Below are positions 17,801-26,774 of a stretch of 64,000 nt of DNA, piece by piece. The stretch's first letter is position 1, and each line of letters begins with the position of its first letter. Origin of the DNA: Bacillota bacterium. GTDB lineage: Bacteria > Bacillota > Clostridia > DSM-8532. Made by a program: the position numbers and the translations under genes. The stretch lies in the NCBI GenBank assembly GCA_022702935.2, contig JAKIML020000077.1:35621-99620 (forward strand). The letters are read 5' to 3'. Under the pieces are notes generated by a model. It ran no database searches. It was not told the origin of the DNA and worked only from the letters and a program-made list of their open reading frames with translations.

Positions 17801-19872
17801 AGCTTTATTCCTGGATTGGCAGCGGCATCATCCGGAATTCCACCAGCAGGGATACGAATTATGCCGGCTATGGCATCCGGCTGACCAGTGGTGCCATACC
17901 ATCGGGTTCGGTCACTTTCAGCAAGAATGCCTCCATGCCGGCAGCCCAAGACGAATTCAAAGCCGACCAGGCTGCCATGGCTGGATTGGGCAGTTCTACA
18001 CAGGTACGCTCAGACTTTAAGGATACCGCCCTTTTCAAGACCATCACTCTGGATGAAAAGGGTATGGGCACCTATACCTTCAAGCTGCCCGACAATATTA
18101 CCTCCTTCAAATTGGCCGCTGCCGCCGTTTCCGAAGATTTGCATGCAGGAAGCGATATGCAGTCCACCCGTGTCACTATGCCCTTCTTCATCAATGATGC
18201 CTTAAGCTATGACTATCTGGTGGGCGATAAGCCCTATGTGGGCCTGTCGGCTTACGGTGAAGAGCTTAAGGAGGGTGAAACCGTCAGCTTTGAGCTGACC
18301 ATCAAGGAGCTTCCTGATTATAAGGCATCCGCCACAGCCAAGGCCTTTGAGCGGGTTAATCTGGCCCTCCCCGCCCTGGAGGAAGGCACCTATACCCTGG
18401 TTCTCAGCGGAAAGTCCGCCTCGGGACTTGAGGATGCCCTCAGCCGCACCATTACGGTCCATTCCTCCTACAGAACCATTGAGGCTGCAGTTTTGAAGGC
18501 ACTGACCCCGGGAACTACCCCGGATGCCGGCAAGAGCGGGCTGACTACACTTATCTTCGCTGATGCCGGCAGGGGCAGCCTGATTCAGGCATTGCACAAC
18601 CTGTCATGGGCCTCTGGCAAACGCCTGGATCAGAAGCTGGTGGCCAACAGCGCCAGAAAGCTTTTGATGGAAATCATTAAGGATGAAAGCTATTGGCTTG
18701 ATACCATTGAGGTCAATCCATCGGATTACAGGAATGAGGACGGCGGTTATGGCATCCTTCCCTATGCCGGAAGCGACGTAAGCTTTACAGCCCTCATCGC
18801 CCCCCTGCTGAAGGAGATTTCAGATACCACCGCCCTTAAGATGTATTTCTATAATGCGCTCTATAACGAAAACAAGGTTTCTGCCGCCGTCCTTTATGGT
18901 CTGGCTGCTCTGGGCGAGCCCGTGCTTCTGGATCTTAACCGGGCTTCTGCCACAGAAAATCTCACCCTTGAGGACTATACGCTGTTGGCCCTGGCCTATG
19001 ATGCCCTGGGGGACAGTACCGCGGCAAAGAGTCTTTATGAAAGGAAGATAAGCCCGAAGCTAGAGCGGAAGGACCCCTATATCCGCGTAAAGATTTCCAA
19101 CAACGACACCGATGCTTCTTACAAGCAGACTGCCCTGGTGGCTGTTCTGGCCTCAAGGCTTGACAGTGCCGATGCGCCTAAGCTCTTTAGCTATGTGGAG
19201 AACAACACCTCAAAGACCCAGTATGTGGGTGTGGAAAAGATACTCTATTTAAAGGATCAGGCTCAGAAGCTTCCCGACACCCAGGCCGCCTTTACCTGGA
19301 CCTATGCCGGAAGAACTGAAACAGCAGAGCTTAAGAACGGCTCCTGTGAAGTGCTTAAGATACCCTCGGTAAAGATCAATGAACTTAAGATCACCAATGT
19401 TCAGGGCAATGTCTCGGTGCTGTCCTTGTATACCGCACCCTATACCCAAGACACCAGGAATGACTCGGGGGTAACCATCCAGCGCAAATACTACAACGCG
19501 TATACCGGTGAGGAAACCACCACCTTTAAGCCCAATGACCTGGTGAAGGTTGAAATCACCTATACCATTGACAAGAGCGCCATTGACAACACTTATGAAC
19601 TGAGTGATTATTGCCCCGCTGGCTTGAAGCCCATAGATAACCCCTGGAGCTACGGCATCCGTGAGTTGATGGGCTGCTTGTATCGCCAGTTTGACGGACA
19701 AAAGGTCACCTTTGTGATCGGTAAGGATACCACCTATTCTAAGCCCCTGGTCTACTATGCCAGAGTGGCCAGCCCCGGTGAATACCGGGTTGAGGGTACC
19801 GTGGCTCAGGGCTCCATTGTCAAATCCTCCATTGTAACCCTGGAGGATGCCACCCTGACCATCACGCCTTAA
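14887..19872 (+). CDS. Secreted alpha-2-macroglobulin-like protein lacking the thioester motif
   Basis: Giant extracytoplasmic protein of 1661 aa. A Sec signal peptide spans residues 1-30 (hydrophobic core ALILILVLSVTLL, probable cleavage after VSA). There is no lipobox, so it is secreted rather than a lipoprotein. An Ig-like domain pair follows (about 35-220), then macroglobulin MG repeats including an MG2-like segment (DRTLYKPDDTVHFWG), a bait-like loop and the alpha-2-macroglobulin core near 950 (VNLSLVDEALL). A helical toroid region spans about 1230-1450. Where a thioester CxEQ is expected, the sequence reads ASGKRLDQ near 1242-1249, with no Cys and Asp for Glu, so covalent trapping is not expected. 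Such proteins are thought to trap attacking proteases. GGGAGG precedes the ATG. Confidence 0.9.
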   Translation: MRKKIMALILILVLSVTLLSPLSPTLTVSADSYRSGISIVPEKENEAGVDPESGFILTSEQDITLEEVKSRVSFRDEAVSFTVTPLANGRFLLKPTQPLGQNRVYFIDVQTKDGRTVSFAFQTKRDFMVLGSLPASMTSEVPLDTGIEIYFSYPDVQKIDQYFEITPKVEGRFESNGYTTVFIPKKLEPATLYTVRIKKGLTTANGAATLAEDYVFSFETSSKPGSTADPYPGSLYVNNAWMEFGTQEKPAVGFDLYLRQAVSQADVTLKAYRFKTLDDFIKAIRDKEQVPSWAPYATMKGMIPTGNLDKVMEFTQRFDLTQWQAKYMFFPETLPQGYYLIELSHDKLVSQAFLQISDVAAYSVSDKARTVFWLNDLVTGYTVKDAEIYDLNTGNSQKTDAAGLAALPATTKTGNGDLMTQDLYRVTTVDGKQSLINTGYSYDTDYTPTYLPNYNEGLYWRYMQTDRTLYKPDDTVHFWGFIKSRVDGKIPGEVTVELSNGGYYYPMTKAMSRFMPFLSQPLEALTLKTSGGFYEGSMALPALDPGYYTLTVKAGDEVLSSTYFNVENYIKPQYKIEITSDKKAVFVGEPITFTVKASFFDGTPVSNVSLNYNIHGYSSSERGLGTTDAQGVFKVQYVPDYTTDMQGQCYYSIYVNANFPETGDVTEYYSFYVFANDMTYWAQNWIEDNKGIVNVSVSAITLDSLNDDDPNNDNYVGHPIAQKNVRIKLIHSYYEKIEVGDTYDPINKVVRKNYEYREKRNTLYEATVTTDKDGAARYEFPVDPKAEGNYIAEISLADSKNRTIKGEQWIYKSGMTYQTDYEYYTLNTDKEAYRANEPVNAQVFKNEKPMGDAPTLFVESRNGIQSYWFNLKPSATRRFPESYAPNYYLDAIIFTGKSYVQAQTPVRYDYDEKKLLLEIRTDKSSYKPGDSMTISVKATDINGKPVPAKVNLSLVDEALLKLSNQYIDPLGQLYSWIGSGIIRNSTSRDTNYAGYGIRLTSGAIPSGSVTFSKNASMPAAQDEFKADQAAMAGLGSSTQVRSDFKDTALFKTITLDEKGMGTYTFKLPDNITSFKLAAAAVSEDLHAGSDMQSTRVTMPFFINDALSYDYLVGDKPYVGLSAYGEELKEGETVSFELTIKELPDYKASATAKAFERVNLALPALEEGTYTLVLSGKSASGLEDALSRTITVHSSYRTIEAAVLKALTPGTTPDAGKSGLTTLIFADAGRGSLIQALHNLSWASGKRLDQKLVANSARKLLMEIIKDESYWLDTIEVNPSDYRNEDGGYGILPYAGSDVSFTALIAPLLKEISDTTALKMYFYNALYNENKVSAAVLYGLAALGEPVLLDLNRASATENLTLEDYTLLALAYDALGDSTAAKSLYERKISPKLERKDPYIRVKISNNDTDASYKQTALVAVLASRLDSADAPKLFSYVENNTSKTQYVGVEKILYLKDQAQKLPDTQAAFTWTYAGRTETAELKNGSCEVLKIPSVKINELKITNVQGNVSVLSLYTAPYTQDTRNDSGVTIQRKYYNAYTGEETTTFKPNDLVKVEITYTIDKSAIDNTYELSDYCPAGLKPIDNPWSYGIRELMGCLYRQFDGQKVTFVIGKDTTYSKPLVYYARVASPGEYRVEGTVAQGSIVKSSIVTLEDATLTITP

Positions 19873-20564
19873 GCGTCATGGGCGCTGTTTGCAGAAACAC
19901 TGAATAGATTCCACGGAAACTGATCGGGAGGAGGGGATGTAAAGCACATCCCCTCTTTTTTTGTGGGATGCTCAATGGAGAGGCTATGGGACCAAAGGGC
20001 CAGTGGCCCCCGATACTTGCCCTGATAGCCGTATTTCACATCCCCTACCAGGGGTGTGCCCTGATGGGACATTTGGACACGGATTTGATGGCTGCGTCCA
20101 GTAATCAGCCGTATCTTAACAAGGCTTAAGTCCTGAACAGTTTGAAGCACCTCATACTCCAGAATGGCCTCCTTGGCCTGGGGCGTTCCCGGCTTAACCA
20201 CCTTGACCGTATTGCTTTGGGTATTCTTTAAAAGATAGTCCGACAAACGCCCAGCCTTTGCCCTGGGACGGCCCTGCACCACACAGAGATAGGTTTTCTC
20301 CATCTTATGCTCACGAATGAGCGCAGAAAGACGGGACGCCGCTTTTGAGGTTCGGGCAAAAACCATGACACCCCCCACGGGTCTGTCCAGTCTATGTACC
20401 AGGCCTAAAAACACATTGCCCGGCTTTTGATAGCGGTTCTTGATATCCTCCTTAAGAAGGCTCAATAAGTCCAAAGCCCCGCTGATATCCTCCTGAACAG
20501 GGATATCGGGGGGCTTGACCACTGCTAATATATGATTGTCCTCATACAAGATCCGAATATTCAC
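19869..20564 (-). CDS. RluA-family RNA pseudouridine synthase
   Basis: Predicted uridine isomerase for rRNA or tRNA, 231 aa. The catalytic Asp is D60 in LVHRLDRPVGG, and the KTYLCVVQG and GRSHQIRVQMSHQG motifs of the RluA family follow. There is no S4 domain, so this is a short form. The last ~30 residues (from TKKEGMCF on) are poorly conserved and encode a terminator hairpin for the opposite strand. Its stop overlaps the stop of the convergent macroglobulin gene by 4 nt. It lies 52-56 bp downstream of spoIIR and is probably cotranscribed. The target uridine cannot be told. Confidence 0.9.
   Translation of the reverse strand: MNIRILYEDNHILAVVKPPDIPVQEDISGALDLLSLLKEDIKNRYQKPGNVFLGLVHRLDRPVGGVMVFARTSKAASRLSALIREHKMEKTYLCVVQGRPRAKAGRLSDYLLKNTQSNTVKVVKPGTPQAKEAILEYEVLQTVQDLSLVKIRLITGRSHQIRVQMSHQGTPLVGDVKYGYQGKYRGPLALWSHSLSIEHPTKKEGMCFTSPPPDQFPWNLFSVSANSAHDA
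19931..19962 (+). terminator. Terminator of the macroglobulin gene inside the convergent rluA-type gene
   Basis: GAGGGGATGT and ACATCCCCTC form a perfect 10-bp stem with a 5-nt loop, followed by seven T residues. It serves the plus-strand gene that stops at 19872, but lies within the last codons of the minus-strand pseudouridine synthase gene. Confidence 0.88.
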
Positions 20565-20616
20565 ACCTAACTTAACCTTCCATGAATCAGCTTTTTTAAA
20601 TATATCGTCCCTTCCT

Positions 20617-21321
20617 TTAAAAAAGATGACTGATCATTTCGGCCAGTTTGATTCTTGAGCTTTCCACCCATTCTATAATGCGAAACTTTACCTTGATGGC
20701 TACATTGCTCTTGTCGGTCACATCGGTAATCAGGCTGTAGGCATCTTCACTGAGGCCATCCTTCAGCTCGCTCATGGCATCCTCGTCCATTCTCAGGCTA
20801 TGGGCATCGGCGACACACAGGGGCGGAAACATCACACACCACCAGTTCTGGCCCTGGGCCTCACCCAGTTCCACCCGAACAGCCTCATACATTCCGGCAG
20901 GCAGGGTCACGCCTTCATAGGCCTTGGTGGGGAAGGAAAAGACGCCGTACCGAACGTTTGCCGTCTCCCTGGAGCCGTTTTCCTTTAAAACCTCATTGGC
21001 AATCTGCTTAATTTCGGGAAGACTATTCTTAAGGTATTGGGCGGCCTCCTCCCGGGTAGCGCCGTCGGGATACTTCTGGTGCATATGCTCAAGAATGGCG
21101 TCCCTGACCTTCAGCTTCAGGGCTTGATCCTGGGCTGAGTCACTGTTGGCCACAATGTGGAGCCTAACCACATGATCGGCGATCTCCCCTTGTATGCTGC
21201 CGCTGTAGATGATGCAAATGATGAGCACAACCAGCAGAAACTTGGCTGCCGCCGAAAGAAAATGCGCTATAGAAGAAGCTTCCTGCAGTCTCATCAGGAT
21301 TCTTTTATTGTTAAATACCAT
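20617..21321 (-). CDS. spoIIR: Stage II sporulation protein R
   Basis: Forespore-made signal protein that triggers SpoIIGA to process pro-SigE in the mother cell. It is about 234 aa, with one N-terminal hydrophobic helix (SAAAKFLLVVLIICIIYSG) that acts as export signal or anchor. The hallmark IADHVVRLHIVANSDSAQDQ follows, then the conserved VRYGVFSFPTKAYEGVTLPAG and WWCVMFPPLC. ATG 21321 has GGAAGG 8 nt upstream; an in-frame GTG at 21330 overlaps the ribosome site. In B. subtilis it is a SigF gene; I did not find a convincing SigF promoter here. Confidence 0.95.
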   Translation of the reverse strand: MVFNNKRILMRLQEASSIAHFLSAAAKFLLVVLIICIIYSGSIQGEIADHVVRLHIVANSDSAQDQALKLKVRDAILEHMHQKYPDGATREEAAQYLKNSLPEIKQIANEVLKENGSRETANVRYGVFSFPTKAYEGVTLPAGMYEAVRVELGEAQGQNWWCVMFPPLCVADAHSLRMDEDAMSELKDGLSEDAYSLITDVTDKSNVAIKVKFRIIEWVESSRIKLAEMISHLF

Positions 21322-21435
21322 CCCAATCACCTTCCATTTAACTGACCTAGTTTAATTATTCTCTAAATCCATTTTTTAAATTCAACCGGTCAGATTTCCC
21401 ATGGAAGGGACGACATAAAGACGTTTAAAATGCGT

Positions 21436-21846
21436 TCATTTGATTCTGGAAATACAGGTGGATACAGAATAGTTCCCGAAACAAAGGACCTTATCCAAAA
21501 AGGCATCAAATTCCTGCTCGCCCGAGGCATTCACCTTCAAAAGAATACAACCGCCGCCTGAAATCCTGTAGGCCTCCACTACAAGGTCACTTTCTCTCAA
21601 AAAATCCATAAACTCGGCATGATTATTGGATTTCATATAGACAACCACATAGGCATTCAGGGGTTTGCCCAGTTTCTCATGATTGAGTCTGAGGGTGAAA
21701 CCTTCAATCACGCCCACATCCTGGAGCCTGGCAATTCTTGCTGCCACCGCTTGCCCTGTCATATGTACCATTTTCCCAATCTCTTTTAGTTGGGCTCTTG
21801 AGTTCTGCTTTAATAGCTCAATGATTTTCAAGTCGGTCTGATCCAT
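21436..21846 (-). CDS. Lrp/AsnC-family transcriptional regulator
   Basis: Small feast/famine-type regulator of about 136 aa. The N-terminal helix-turn-helix begins MDQTDLKIIELLKQNSRAQL, with GQAVAARIARLQDVGVIEGF as recognition region and linker. The C-terminal part is a RAM ligand-binding domain. The open frame extends 43 codons further, but ATG 21846 starts exactly at the domain and has AAAGGA upstream. It is divergent from an MBL-fold hydrolase gene across about 170 bp, so it may control that gene or itself. The effector amino acid is unknown. Confidence 0.9.
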   Translation of the reverse strand: MDQTDLKIIELLKQNSRAQLKEIGKMVHMTGQAVAARIARLQDVGVIEGFTLRLNHEKLGKPLNAYVVVYMKSNNHAEFMDFLRESDLVVEAYRISGGGCILLKVNASGEQEFDAFLDKVLCFGNYSVSTCISRIK

Positions 21847-22019
21847 AATAAAAATCCTTTCACGGTGAAAGTTGAGCGGCCCATATTCTTTTTCGGCACA
21901 ATTGAAAAGGACATTCCGCATCTCTAAAATGAACCCTGTAAGAGTAATTTTATCCCAGATAAGGGGTAAGTTCAATGAAACCCTTGTCTAACCATGAAGA
22001 ACATATAAGGAGGCTTATT

Positions 22020-22784
22020 ATGGACTTTTTACACATTCGGCATGCAACCAGTCTCATCACATACCAGGGACTAAAAATACTGATTGATCCTGTCTTAGCG
22101 CCCAAGGGACATGTACCGCCCATCGCTATGACGCCTTGCCCCAATAGAAACCCCACAGTCGAGCTCCCCTTTGGCGATGAGGCGCTGGCAAAGCATTTGT
22201 CCACATTGGATCTCATCCTGGTCACCCACCGGCACCAGGATCATTATGATAACGTGGCCAAAGAAACCCTTCCCAAGCACATCCCTGTACTATGCCAGCC
22301 CCAGGATGAGGCCGCCTTCATCAGCGATGGTTTTGCCACGGTGCTTCCTGTTTCGGATACCTTAAACTTCAAGGGTATACAGGTTTCTAAAACAGAAGGC
22401 CAGCATGGACTGGGTCGAAAGGATCTGGGCCCTGTTTCGGGTTTTGTCCTTAAGGCGGATTCTGAACCCCTTGCCTATTTTGCAGGGGACACGGTCTGGT
22501 GCCCCGAGGTTGAAAATGCGCTGCTGGAGCATCGGCCCCATGTGGTTGTGGTCAATGCAGGCGGCGCGGGATTTCTCACAGGCACACCCATAACCATGAC
22601 CCATGAGGATATTGGCCATATCATGAAAATAGACCCCCATACGAGGGTCATTGCCGTTCATATGGAGGCCATCAATCACTGTGTCCAAAGCCGTCAGGAG
22701 CTTGAGCAAAGAGCCCGTGAACATGAATATCTGCACCGGCTTCTCATTCCCAAGGACGGACAGGAGCTTATCAATATCCATTAA
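22020..22784 (+). CDS. MBL-fold metallo-hydrolase (UlaG-like)
   Basis: Cytoplasmic metallo-beta-lactamase-fold hydrolase of 254 aa. The metal motif HxHxDH is H70, H72, D74 and H75 in LVTHRHQDHYD. Further ligands are likely in FAGDTVWCPEV and the late AVHMEAINHC. The fold and the N-terminal HIRHATSLITYQGLKILIDP resemble UlaG-type lactonases and general UPF0173 proteins. ATG 22020 is preferred because AAGGAGG lies just upstream; the frame is open 15 codons earlier. It is divergent from an Lrp-type regulator gene. The substrate is unknown. Confidence 0.88.
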   Translation: MDFLHIRHATSLITYQGLKILIDPVLAPKGHVPPIAMTPCPNRNPTVELPFGDEALAKHLSTLDLILVTHRHQDHYDNVAKETLPKHIPVLCQPQDEAAFISDGFATVLPVSDTLNFKGIQVSKTEGQHGLGRKDLGPVSGFVLKADSEPLAYFAGDTVWCPEVENALLEHRPHVVVVNAGGAGFLTGTPITMTHEDIGHIMKIDPHTRVIAVHMEAINHCVQSRQELEQRAREHEYLHRLLIPKDGQELINIH

Positions 22785-22786
22785 CC

Positions 22787-22921
22787 TTAGCAAATGGGAG
22801 TTTCCCAAAACTTAAAATGAGCCATGATGGTCTCATCTTCCAGCAGACCTCGTCGCAGGAAGTTGTCTATGCTCAATCTTTCTTTTACCTCACTCGAGCT
22901 GCGATTTTCGCATGACAACAT
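22787..22921 (-). CDS. Possible small protein, 44 aa
   Basis: An ATG at 22921 preceded by AGGAG at 7 nt opens a 44-codon frame (starts MLSCENRSSSEVKERLSIDN, ends FWETPIC) that fills most of the gap between pyrG and the end of the MBL gene. It is hydrophilic with a basic middle and no membrane segment. I do not recognise it. The good ribosome site and position just behind pyrG support it; the short length and lack of a known relative argue for caution. A short hairpin (GGCTG/CAGCC, about 22971-22990) lies between it and pyrG. Confidence 0.35.
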   Translation of the reverse strand: MLSCENRSSSEVKERLSIDNFLRRGLLEDETIMAHFKFWETPIC

Positions 22922-23009
22922 TCAACTGCTCCTGTAAGTCTTATCAGGTGAGAACATCATGGCATTCTATTGGCTGTTTTTAAGGCAGCCTTTTTGTCAT
23001 TCATTCCGT

Positions 23010-24692
<1,683 letters not shown>

Positions 24693-24791
24693 TTATAAAA
24701 AACTGTTACAAGCTCGGTAACCCGCTTAAGAAGCCTCTGTTTCAAGGCGCAGCGTCAAAACTCAGTCAGGACAATATGAATTCTTTCCCTT

Positions 24792-24820
24792 TTGAAAGGG
24801 CCCCCATCTTCCGATATAAT
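24792..24820 (+). promoter_or_regulatory. SigA-type promoter of the SLT gene
   Basis: TTGAAA (24792-24797), a 17-bp spacer and a perfect TATAAT (24815-24820) lie just upstream of the transglycosylase gene. The leader would be short, about 20 nt. Confidence 0.8.
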
Positions 24821-24846
24821 AAATAGTAAAGAAGATGGAGGCCCTT
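24796..24846. repeat. 16-bp inverted repeat over the SLT gene promoter and ribosome site
   Basis: The left arm (24796-24811) begins AAGGGCC and ends ATCTTC within the promoter spacer. The right arm (24831-24846) is its complement with one mismatch and covers the GGAGG ribosome site. The -10 box lies in the 19-bp loop. Only the right arm is in the transcript, so an operator or a DNA cruciform is more likely than an RNA hairpin. Confidence 0.75.
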
Positions 24847-25551
24847 ATGTATATTCCCGATGTATCAAGTATTTTGAATCAAAAGCTTAGCGAGGTTCAA
24901 AGCCGCTTGCCCATCAAGCTTAATATAAAGCTCCAAAACGATGTCAGCTTTGGTGAAGTCCTTAATACTTCCTCCAATGTTTCTGAAACCTCCGAAACCA
25001 CGCAGAATACCAACACGGAGGAATCGGCGGCTCCCGTTATTGACAACGCGCTTATCCACAAGCTGAACGGCAGCAAGAAATCCAAGACCAAGTATCCGCT
25101 GGTTTCAGGCTCCTATGAGTCGGTCTATACCCGTTTGTCCCAGGCCGAGATTCAGGAGCTCATGCCCAGAATTGATGCGGCCATTAATAAGTATTCGGAC
25201 CAGTTTGGTCTGGACCCTAAGCTGGTGCGTGCCGTTATTAAGCAGGAATCGGGGTTCCAGCCCCTTGCCCTGTCTACCTCGGGTGCCATGGGGCTTATGC
25301 AGCTCATGCCGGGCACAGCCGCAGGCCTGGGGGTCACCGATGCCTACAATATCGAGCAGAATATTAAGGGCGGCACCCAGTATCTTTACTATCAGCTAAA
25401 AGCCTTTGACGGTGACCTGAAACTGGCTCTGGCAGCCTATAATGCGGGACCCAATGCCGTGAGAAAATACAATGGCATCCCCCCTTATGAGCAGACCCAG
25501 GACTATGTGAAAAAGGTTTTAAAGTATTACGAAATGTATAAGGCCATGTAG
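24847..25551 (+). CDS. Lytic transglycosylase (SLT domain) without signal peptide
   Basis: Peptidoglycan-cleaving lytic transglycosylase of 234 aa. The C-terminal SLT domain (about residues 105-230) has the catalytic Glu in VRAVIKQESGF (about E134), then GAMGLMQLMPGTA and LALAAYNAGPNAV. Residues 1-90 are a Ser/Thr/Asn-rich linker region with no hydrophobic export signal. ATG 24847 is chosen for GGAGG 5 nt upstream. An enzyme of the wall without a Sec signal may leave by another route (for example the flagellar export system) or act in the spore. The gene stands alone under its own promoter. Confidence 0.9.
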   Translation: MYIPDVSSILNQKLSEVQSRLPIKLNIKLQNDVSFGEVLNTSSNVSETSETTQNTNTEESAAPVIDNALIHKLNGSKKSKTKYPLVSGSYESVYTRLSQAEIQELMPRIDAAINKYSDQFGLDPKLVRAVIKQESGFQPLALSTSGAMGLMQLMPGTAAGLGVTDAYNIEQNIKGGTQYLYYQLKAFDGDLKLALAAYNAGPNAVRKYNGIPPYEQTQDYVKKVLKYYEMYKAM

Positions 25552-25564
25552 TTCATACACAGGC

Positions 25565-25637
25565 TTATCCACACAATCCACAGAGTTTTCCACAGGTAAA
25601 ACGGGCAATACAAGCGATTTTTATGCATATTTCCACA
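25565..25637. promoter_or_regulatory. Cluster of DnaA-box-like sequences
   Basis: One perfect DnaA box, TTATCCACA (25565-25573), is followed by TTTTCCACA (25586-25594, one mismatch), a weaker CAATCCACA (25574-25582), TTATGCATA (25621-25629, one mismatch) and ATTTCCACA (25629-25637, two mismatches). They fill the 123-bp gap between the convergent SLT and tsaD genes. This may be a DnaA-titrating site; no dnaA or dnaN gene is near, so it is not shown to be an origin. Confidence 0.45.
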
Positions 25638-25674
25638 ACTTGCACAGTGGAATATCCCAATGAATCGGTGGATA

Positions 25675-26706
25675 TTATGTGGGCTGATGACCCTGCCCGA
25701 TGGCCAGGGAGGGCACGGCATTTAAGGTAAAATCCGAAAATTCTCCGGCCTTATAGGAATAATATCCGGCGGCCGCAATCATGGCGGCATTGTCGGTACA
25801 TAGCACAGGTGGTGGATAAAGGGCGATCATGCCCTTCTTTTTTGCTCTTTTTTCCAGAGTCTCGCGAAGAAGGGTATTGGAGGCCACTCCGCCTGCCAGG
25901 CACAGCGTCTTCACGCCAAGCGCACTGGCCGCCGCAACGGCGTGATCCACCAGAACATCAATGACGGCCTGCTGGAAGGAGGCGCAGATATCGGGGATAT
26001 TGAGGGCTTCCCCTTTTTGCCGGGCCTGATTGACCTGGTTAATGACAGCGGTCTTCAAGCCCGAGAATGAAAAATCGTAGGAGCCATCCTGGAACTGAAC
26101 CCTCGGAAAACGATAGGCTTTAGGATCCCCCTGTCGTGCTTGCTTATCCACAGCAGGCCCACCCGGATAGCCCAGCCCCAGTACACGGGCAATCTTATCA
26201 AAGGCCTCTCCGGCCGCATCATCCCGGGTCCGGCCTAAGATCCTGAAGTCCAGGTAATCCTTCACATGGACAATATGGCTATGGCCCCCCGAAACCACCA
26301 GGCAGACAAAGGGGGGCTTGAGATCAGGATGTGCAATATAGTTTGCGGCAATATGGCCCTCAATATGGTGCACCTTGATAAGAGGCTTGTCCAACGCCGC
26401 CGCTATGGCCTTGGCGGCTGTCACGCCCACCAGGAGGGCGCCTACAAGCCCCGGCCCGTAGGTTACGGCAATGCCGCTGATATCCTCGAGGTTCACTTCC
26501 GCCTCTTTCAAAGCCCTGTCAATGACGGGCAGAATCAGCTCCACATGCTTTCTGGATGCAATTTCGGGAACAACACCCCCATATTCGGCATGCAGGTCAA
26601 TCTGGGATGCAATGGTATTGGACAAGACAGTCCGGCCATGGGCCACCACCGACGCCGAGGTCTCATCACAACTTGTCTCAATGCCCAGGATGAGGTCTTG
26701 GTTCAT
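25675..26706 (-). CDS. tsaD: tRNA N6-adenosine threonylcarbamoyltransferase
   Basis: Transfers the threonylcarbamoyl group to A37 of ANN-decoding tRNAs, with TsaB and TsaE; 343 aa, full length. The ASKHA-fold start [16 protein letters not shown] and the iron-binding HxxxH (H114 and H118 in VHHIEGH) are present, as is SGGHSHIV and the late [16 protein letters not shown] lies upstream of the ATG. tsaB and tsaE are not in the window. Antisense reading frames over it are shadows. Confidence 0.97.
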   Translation of the reverse strand: MNQDLILGIETSCDETSASVVAHGRTVLSNTIASQIDLHAEYGGVVPEIASRKHVELILPVIDRALKEAEVNLEDISGIAVTYGPGLVGALLVGVTAAKAIAAALDKPLIKVHHIEGHIAANYIAHPDLKPPFVCLVVSGGHSHIVHVKDYLDFRILGRTRDDAAGEAFDKIARVLGLGYPGGPAVDKQARQGDPKAYRFPRVQFQDGSYDFSFSGLKTAVINQVNQARQKGEALNIPDICASFQQAVIDVLVDHAVAAASALGVKTLCLAGGVASNTLLRETLEKRAKKKGMIALYPPPVLCTDNAAMIAAAGYYSYKAGEFSDFTLNAVPSLAIGQGHQPT

Positions 26707-26774
26707 TTAAATCACCTGTTTAATTCTATAGAGTATTTCTCCGTTTTCTTACTATGTATCTAAAAAGCCATTCC

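Noticed and set aside
15142..17949. Several minus-strand open frames of 260-325 codons
   Set aside because: They lie inside the macroglobulin gene on the other strand and show Gly/Ile-rich shadow composition with no start signals.
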